From positions 1 through 64,000 of the forward strand of contig NW_008711185.1 of NCBI RefSeq assembly GCF_000327385.1: a DNA stretch of 64,000 nt. Direction: 5' to 3'. The notes under the pieces were generated by a model. The model was not told the DNA's origin and searched no databases. It saw only the letters and a list, made by a program, of their open reading frames with translations. How positions within the stretch are numbered: position 1 is the stretch's first letter; the number at the start of each line of letters is the position of its first letter. This document shows positions 13,401 to 22,400 of this stretch, piece by piece. This stretch comes from Lottia gigantea. Lineage: Eukaryota; Mollusca; Gastropoda; Lottiidae. Made by a program: the position numbers and the translations under genes.

Positions 13401-16400
13401 TTTACTTGTTCCATTCTAACGACTAGACGCTCTTTCCATGTCAGTCCCTCTTACTTACATCACTGACAGAGGGAAACCGGGTTGAAAAATCCCAACCTTT
13501 GTCGTGATTGAAGCCTGGACCTCTAGGTTAGCGAGCAAGCGTCTAACTCACTGAGCCACCGCCATCTGGAAGTTCATCAAGAAATTCACCCAAAGCCAGT
13601 TTCACGCCTTAAAATTATTATTGAGCGATATGATTGTGTAATTATTTGCTTTATCAACTGAATGAACTCATTTTCAATATTCTCAGATTTAAAATCAGAT
13701 GTTCGGTTCATCTACAATTAAATAAAAGTACCGAAGACAGAGACGACAAGGAATAAAGCAGTGTTAGTTTGATTAAACTGGACGTCTGAATGTAATTCTG
13801 AAAAGGGATATAAATGAGAAATAGAAGCTGTTAATGTAACTAATTAGAAAGCTTTACACTCGCAGGAATACATCGTAAGGAAAAATATCAATGACATTTC
13901 CTTGACCTAAATGCAATAATTGTCGAAAAAAAAAAACAGTATATTACAACATAATAAGCATTCGTCTCATGTCATGGAAATAAATGGCATGTAACTGATT
14001 AAGGAATTAAGAAAATTCACGAAAATACTTTTTTTCGCGTTAAATATTAGAAAGAGAAGACAATTTCTTTTTTAATGATTCAGATGAGTATAAAGAAGCT
14101 AATATTCTTGTCAATTTAAATTAAATTCATTAACTATAAGCGTTCTTTGAACAAGACAAATGAGTCATTATTCTTTACAAGAAATTTATATATTTTTCTA
14201 TTGTAAAATGTCTACTAATTATTTATTCGTTGATGTAAATTTTTGTAGTTGTAAAAGTCTTCTTTCACGCGTTCATTGTATGTTGAATTATGTAGGGCCG
14301 AGTTGTAACGGTATTTCCGAGCTATTGGTGCACATAGTCAAATATATATAGTATTGACACAATGTTAATTTTTATATCGCTTCATTAACTACTATACCCA
14401 GACATAGTATATAGATATATAGACACAGCTTTATGGAACAACAATCACTGGTTAAAGTTTTATGCAACGTTTCGACGTGTTTCCCCCGTCGTCCTCAGGC
14501 ACATAATGAGAAGAAGTGATGGGCAAACTATATATACATTAATGCTTATTATTAAGAACACACAAGAGATAAATAGTTTATTGATACATTACATTAAATT
14601 TTAACAGGTACAATAAGAGGTATATATTCTTAAAATAACATACAGGCTGATTAAGTAAAATAATTGAAGTAAAGTAAATGAATTAAAAAGATTAATTGAA
14701 GATTAAATAAACAACTATTGCTGGTATTGGAGTCTTTTATTAATAGAAATTACATTGTTCATATAACTAACTATGCTTAAAGTTGGAAATTGTTTGAATA
14801 TGAATAATTACAAGTTGATAAGTTTATCATATGCATGCGATAAACGAACACCTTCGTCTCTGTTAAGGTCAGGCTGATATCTTCTGATGTGGATAGCTTC
14901 ATGAAGTCTCCTGGTTTTATCTATGTGCTTATTGATTGTCAGTATGTTGGTGTTGTCAAAGTTGACTTTATGTCCTGTTTTCCTTCCCATAGCAAGATGT
15001 TCAGCCACAGCAGATGTTCCTTCATTGCCGGGCTTGTCTTGATGGTCTTTGAGTCGAACATCAAGGGGTCTCTTTGTTTCCCCTATATACGAGCTTCCAC
15101 AGGAGCACTCAACTTGGTAGACACATCCCTTAGGTTTTTGGTTGTTGGAGGGATTCAATTTACCACTGGCTCTGAGCAAATCTTTAAGCGTTGAGTTGCC
15201 AGAGAACACTGTTTCAATGCCGACTGACTTTTTCAGGATCTTCTTGATTTGGTATGATGCCTTTCCGATGAATGGGATAACTAAGCGGGTTGATTGTCTG
15301 TTGGGATTAGGCTGTTGGTTGGTTGGTTTTGCCATTAATACGGATCTAAAAGCTTGATGTACAAAGGCTGGAGGGTAGTTGTTGTGCAAGCAGAATACTT
15401 TCTTGATTTGTTGTAATTCTTGTTGAAAGTATTCTGGGTCACAAATCCTTTTTGCTCTTCTGACCAGCGCTGTGATGGCTGCCCTTTTGACATGTTGAGG
15501 GGTGTTGGAATGGTAGTTCACATACTGATCTGTATGTGTAGGTTTCCTATACACGCATGTCTTCAACTGACCGCCTAACCGCTTAATTCTCACATCCAGA
15601 AAGGGTATAGAGTCATCTTCTTCTGCTTCCATGGTGAAATTGATCCTCTTATGCTGAGCATTAAGGTGCTGGAGTAGAGCTGATGGGTCATCTTCAGCTC
15701 TAAGCATGACAAAGGTGTCATCAACTTTCCGGAACCAGCAGATTGGTGAGATCGGAGAGGTTTCCATGGTCTTTTCCTCAAAGGCTGTCATATAGATTTC
15801 AGTAATCAATGGTGACAAGGGGCTTCCCATAGGTAGACCGTGGATTTGTTCATAGATCTCATCTCCCCATGTGAAGTAGGTAGAGGACATACACATCTGA
15901 ATGAGATCGACGATGCTGTCTGTAGTAAGTGTAGTATCCAGTGGGGTCTCTAATTTAGATATCTTATCTCTTATGATACTCAACACATCTTTACATGGGA
16001 CATTGGTGAATAAGTCGACAACATCATATGAGTACATCTTCCCTGTGATCTGCAGTTCTTTCAATTTGGTGACAAATTCTTCTGAGTCTTTAATGAATGA
16101 GTCAGCTGTTTTCCCCAAAGGTGCCAAGATTCTGCTAAGATGTTGGGCGATGTTATAGAAGACAGAATCCCGAGAGCATATGAGTAGCCGAGCCTTGATG
16201 GGGTTTTTGTGGATTTTAATTGTTGCTCTGGCATATGGTGGACGTGGGTGGCGGCTTGATCTCAGTTTAAATTTAAGTTGATTGGTAATTTGGTTACTGG
16301 ATTCAAGTTCGTTTAACTTCTTGTCCAACCTGTCTTTGTATATGCTCGTTGGGTTTTTGCGGAGTCTTCTGTAAGTTTTCGCATCACTAAGTAGTTCTGT

Positions 16401-19400
16401 GACAGTTTCTTGGTACTCTTTCTTATCCATGATAACTGTGGCTTTCCCTTTGTCTGCTGGTAAAAGCTATCCACATCAGAAGATATCAGCCTGACCTTAA
16501 CAGAGACGAAGGTGTTCGTTTATCGCATGCATATGATAAACTTATCAACTTGTAATTATTCATATTCAAACAATTTCCAACTTTAAGCATAGTTAGTTAT
16601 ATGAACAATGTAATTTCTATTAATAAAAGACTCCAATACCAGCAATAGTTGTTTATTTAATCTTCAATTAATCTTTTTAATTCATTTACTTTACTTCAAT
16701 TATTTTACTTAATCAGCCTGTATGTTATTTTAAGAATATATACCTCTTATTGTACCTGTTAAAATTTAATGTAATGTATCAATAAACTATTTATCTCTTG
16801 TGTGTTCTTAATAATAAGCATTAATGTATATATAGTTTGCCCATCACTTCTTCTCATTATGTGCCTGAGGACGACGGGGGAAACACGTCGAAACGTTGCA
16901 TAAAACTTTAACCAGTGATTGTTGTTCCATAAAGCTGTGTCTATATATCGTACTCACAATTGCTAAATGCCATTCAAAGACTTTATAGTATATAGAGTTC
17001 TATTGTATATTTTTCAGTCGTCTTCGGGTATAATGAGCTTTTATTTAGGAATAGAAACAACAAAAACAAACTAAACAAACAAAAGTTTTCGTCTTTGCTG
17101 ATAGAAGTCAATGTAGCTCACGCTCTCGTCAAGTACAAAAAGCTTAATTCTCTCGATTTTAGAGAATCGAGAATCTAGAACAATTTTGAATAATCAATAG
17201 TTTTTTTATGTGTTGATGAAAGCAAAAAGTCAGTTGAAACATCATCAGCGTAAGTAACTGCACATACGCAATGTAGTTGCACATCTGTAATGTAGTAACA
17301 CAGTAGCACATCTGTAATGCGCATTACATGTGCAATGTAGTAGCACATCACATGTGCAATGTAGTAGCACATCACATGTGCAACGTAGTAGCACGTCACA
17401 TGCGCAATGTAGTAGCACACCACATGTGCAATGTAGTAGCACATCACATGTGCAATGAAGTAGCACACCACATGTGCAATGTAGTAGCACATCACATGTG
17501 CAATGTAGTAGCACATCACATGTGCAATGTAGTAGCACGTCACATGTGCAATGTAGTAGCACATCACATGTGCAATGTAGTAGCACATCACATGTGCAAT
17601 GTAGTAGCACGTCACATGTGCAATGTAGTAGCACGTCACATGTGCAATGTAGTAGCACGTCACATGTGCAATGTAGTAGCACATCACATGTGCAATGTAG
17701 TAGCACATCACATGTGCAATGTAGTAGCACATCACTTCTGCAATGAGGTAGCACATCAGCAATGTAGTGAAATATCTGCAATGTAGTAAAACATCTGCAA
17801 GTAAGTAAAACACCTGCATATTACCGGGAAGCTGCGGTGAAAAACAAAAATCATGACAAGTAAACGTCCAATGACTTTTCATCCTGTTTTCACTCAGACG
17901 AAAAAAATATAATTTGCTGGAAGAATCTTGTGTTATTGATAAAGGTTTTAGAATTAGTTTCGGACATCTTTTAGAATACTCTAACAGGAATCTTTGATTA
18001 GCGCATTGTGACTTTACATCCGTTAACTTTGGGACGAGCTGAGACTTGCAAGCTATATATAAATTCAGATACATGATTAAATTTCCGGTACCGGTGTTTA
18101 ATGTCTAAATTCTCTAGTCTTTAAGTGTTGATTTTAGCAGTCTGGAAAATCAATGGGAATTTTAGAAACATACGTGAACTTTGAATTTTCTGTATTTTAT
18201 TCTCGAGTTCAAAACATACCGAATTGATAGCAAAGAATCAATAAACGCCACAAAAAATTCTTGCACTTCAATTTCTTGTCCTTGTTCGGGTTTAATTGCA
18301 ACAAAAAGGCCAAATTAGTAAACCGATCGCCAATGTAGCTTATTATTCAGTTGAAGTAGGTCTGAGAATAGGGTTAAGCCGAGGCTGATATTAACACAGT
18401 GATAAAGACAATGCTAAGTGCTGTATTCGTTTTGTTTAAATTCATTAGTAGGCTAGAGATCAATAAATATCATGTATATGGACAATAATCGATATTCTAA
18501 TCGTGATTATGTATTATTAACCAATACTTGTTTCAACAGCTAACTTATTGTGTCTCATCTGCTAAAACAACCGTTATCTTTATTTCCATCCATTAGACGC
18601 TTGTTCCGTAACGTTCAGAGTACTATCGTATAGAGTCGTATTATGACATACACCACTTTAAAGCCAAAACATGTTCATTGTCTCTGCTTGCTTATGTCAT
18701 CATTAAAGAGATCCAAAATAGGTTTTCTAGACTTTGTTTATGTATTAGCTTCTATTTGTTTCATTGCAATTTCTATTCATTCATCTTCTGGGACTTATTC
18801 AATTCACCAAAACATCACATTATGACGTCATTATTACAAAAATCATTTTTCCAACGCACTCAAAAAGACGGGTTTATCTTTAAAAAAAAAATCTTAAAAA
18901 TTGTCATAGCATTGGCTAATCTTGACGGATGTATTTTCAATAATCAGTAATTCAGGTCAAGGTGTAAGCTTAATGTCTTCAGTAATCTTCTTGACAGTAT
19001 TAAGTTACTATGCGCCCTCTAAAAGTGGTTGTGGGTCAAAGTGGTACAGACTTTTTGAAAAGATTAGTATGTAATCCACGCCCTTGCACATAAACATTTC
19101 AGTAAATTTTTAGTCAAATACTAATAGCTATAGTACTATTTGAGAGTCAAATCTACAAGAAGGCCAACAGTCACTAGTAAACCATTCCACGTGTCTCGAT
19201 ATCAGCACATGGTTAAAGGGATTCGCCATTTTCAGGGGTTGATTTAAGTCTTGAATATATGTAAATAATCTCCGAAAGTACTAGAAATGTACAAAAATTG
19301 CATAATTCATTTAAGAATATTCCAAACTATGAATTTTACTTTCTATTTTTATGTCTTTTCTATATATAGCAAAATCTCAAGAAAAGGCGATTCGTTATTT

Positions 19401-22400
19401 TAACTTGCAAACGCGGATAATTCTGGACAACCATGGAGATGAAGGCTTAAATTTCAACGTAGAACTGTGAACACTATTACAGATTGGCTTAGCTAAAATG
19501 CTGCCGTTTCTGAGACTATGGTACAATTGGTCAACTAGCGAACGTCCCATTAAGTTGTAAAGGTAATCAATCAGATTGATGGTAGCACAGTTACACTTCA
19601 CAACTGCAAACCAGGTCTTCGACTCGATATTACCAATGCTTTACAAGCCCATTGAAGCAATTTGATCTCTCTTACCTTAGTATCTGTGTATATATACAGC
19701 ATGCTCTTCCTTCAGTTCTGGTATGAAATGTGCCTCCCTTAATGCCCTACTATTTAATGCTTTAAAAACGTTTAGTTTTGTATTTCACATTAAGAGACAT
19801 CGTGGATGGTGTGGGCTAATGAATACGGGCTACACCATGCAGGGTACAATGAGGAAAATTTTATCAGGAAACCGGCATTAGTTTGCACTTTTTCGATTTC
19901 CAACTGTTGATGGATCTTTAACATGCACAGCTTGTAGCACACTGGGCCTCGGTTTATTGTCCCATCCGAACAACTAGACGTTTTTTCTGTCAGCCCCTCT
20001 TACCTGCATCACTGACAGGAGAAACCTGGTTGAAAAAGTGGATGGTGTTAGAATATGAAGAAAGTCGACATTAGTTTAAAGATACGCCGACTTGATAATT
20101 TTCCCACATTTCTGTCAATTCAAAATGGCGGCGATTAAATAAGAAATCATAAAGTCGGAAGATTAAGGAGGCAGTTGTCACTCTTATTTCTGCTTCATGG
20201 GTTGTTGACGTGAGTAAACCAAATAAAAGATGATCAATAACAATAGAACAATCATTGGTGTCAAAATAAACATGACCAATATGGTCTAAATCAAAAATAT
20301 CTTTTATTAAAAATGGCGACTATCTCTTAGCAACCATGTTAACAACCGAGAAACGTTAGGTGTCGCATGCCATTACTATCAATCATAAGGAATGTGCAGA
20401 CAATTTTTCTATTAAAGAGTTAAAGTGGATAATTGACAACGAAAAAAAATAATCATTTGAATGAAATTGAATTATAGTTATTTATTTCACGATTTGACTA
20501 TCTCTGGGCAACCATATGAACAACTTCCTATCTAAAAATCGATTTAATTACAACAATATATAATGTGTTTATCAAAATTAATTAAAAAAAGACAATGAGG
20601 TTGAGAGGTGAAGCACTAAAACAGTCACTTAGGTGGGTGGTATGTTTTACAAACTATCAAACTTAAACAGAAATTACTGGGTAAAAAAGATGCCATAAAT
20701 TGTTTTTTAACAATATGTTCTCACGAAGGGTATGGATATCAAATATTCATTTAAGAATTATTATATTTTTTTTTCAAAAAAAACCCAATGTATTATTTTG
20801 TTTTACAAAATTTAAGTCTTGTCAAATTTTCGAATCCTAACGTCATTAAGTGCTGATTATCAAAACAGTCCAAAATAAATATTTTAAAAGTTATTTGTGA
20901 CTTATAATGAGTTGTTCGAAAGAGCACACAAATCACTGCATTATAATCACCCGCATTATCAGTTTAATAACTTTACAAAAAACAGTATCCACTAAAGAGG
21001 TTTATTTACTTTAAAAAACAGTATCTACTAAAGCACTTTATTTACTTTAAAAACCAGTATCCACTAAAGCAGTTTATTTACTTTACAAAACACTGAAGTA
21101 TGTTATTAACTGTAAAAAGCAGTATCCACCCAAGCAGTTTATTAACTTTAAAAAACAGTATCCACTAAAGCAGTTTATTTACTTTACAAAGCAGTATTCA
21201 CTGAAGCATTTTATTAACTTTTAAAAAGCAGTATCCACTTGAACAGTATCCTCTAAAGCAGTTTAATAACTTTAAAAACAGTATCTACTAAAGCATTTTA
21301 TTTACTTTACAAAGCAGTATCCCTTAAAGTATGTTATTAACTTTAAAAAACAGTATCTACTAAAGCACTTTATTTACTTTACAAAGCAGTATCCCTTAAA
21401 GTATGTATTAACTTTAAAAACAGTATCTACTAAAGCACTTTATTTACTTTACAAAGCAGTATCCCTTAAAGTATGTTATTAACTTTAAAAAACAGTATCT
21501 ACTAAAGCACTTTATTTACTTTACAAAGCAGTATCCCTTAAAGTATGTATTAACTTTAAAAACAGTATCTACTAAAGCACTTTATTTACTTTACAAAGCA
21601 GTATCCCTTAAAGTATGTATTAACTTTAAAAACAGTATCCACCCAAGCAGTTATAAACTGTAAAAAGCAGTATCCCTTAAAGTATGTTATTAACTTTAAA
21701 AACAATATCCACCCAAGCAGTTATAAACTGTAAAAAGCAGTATCTACTAAAGCATGTTATAAACTGTTAAAAAGCAGTATCCACTTAAACAGTATCCTCT
21801 AAAGCAGTTTATTAAACAGTTAATTTATTATCAATTTTAAAAAGTAGGTTATATCAATTGGATCGATATGTTTTTGTTAGGCTCATTACTATGTTAATAA
21901 TTAAATAAAAATTGCCTTTATGTGTCCTTGGTCATAAATTATAATAAGTAGTGCGTATGATACAAAAGAAAACTTAGCAATTAAATAGAGTCAAGATAGA
22001 AATTAGATTCATTATTATTTTCTTTATCAAACAATGTCTAACAAGTAGGCCTATTAGATATTTAAAGCTTGTCAGAACAGTATTAGACAAATAGACATGA
22101 ATTCATCATGTCAGTCATTAACGTTTATTTTACGTTTCTCATATTTTTATTTTACTCGGAAGGTCAATGTGACGTTAGTAATTGTAGTTTGACGTCAGAC
22201 TAGGCTTGGAAACTGTAGGTGATTGGTTCTTAACATGTTGGACTCCTGGACAAATGGTTGTTGTCACGTGGCGGGCGATATTTACCCCGGTTAATTTGGC
22301 GTGAAGACAATTTGACGCCTAACAAATGCCCTCTATACAAATTATGACCTTGAGATATTGGCCTTGGTGTAATTTTGTCACCCCGTCAAATTTGCCTCTG

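Larger units (their letters stand above)
14414..16949 (-). mobile_element. Penelope-like retroelement with inverted 486-bp arms
   Basis: A 5′-truncated Penelope-like element lies on the minus strand, and its own 3′ end is present a second time, inverted, at its 5′ side. The two arms (14414-14899 and 16464-16949) are the same length and I found no difference between them when reading them side by side, so the insertion is probably very young. The junction at 16464 cuts into the last codons of the inverted copy and just upstream of an L-P-A-D-K-G motif of the main copy. Such partial, oppositely oriented copies are known for Penelope-like elements. No clear target duplication was identified. Confidence 0.9.

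Noticed and set aside
17175-18074. 299-codon open frame on the minus strand
   Set aside because: Two thirds is the 24-bp satellite. The remaining ~90 codons have no motif, no signal peptide and no splice or transcript support. Mentioned in findings only as something to test.
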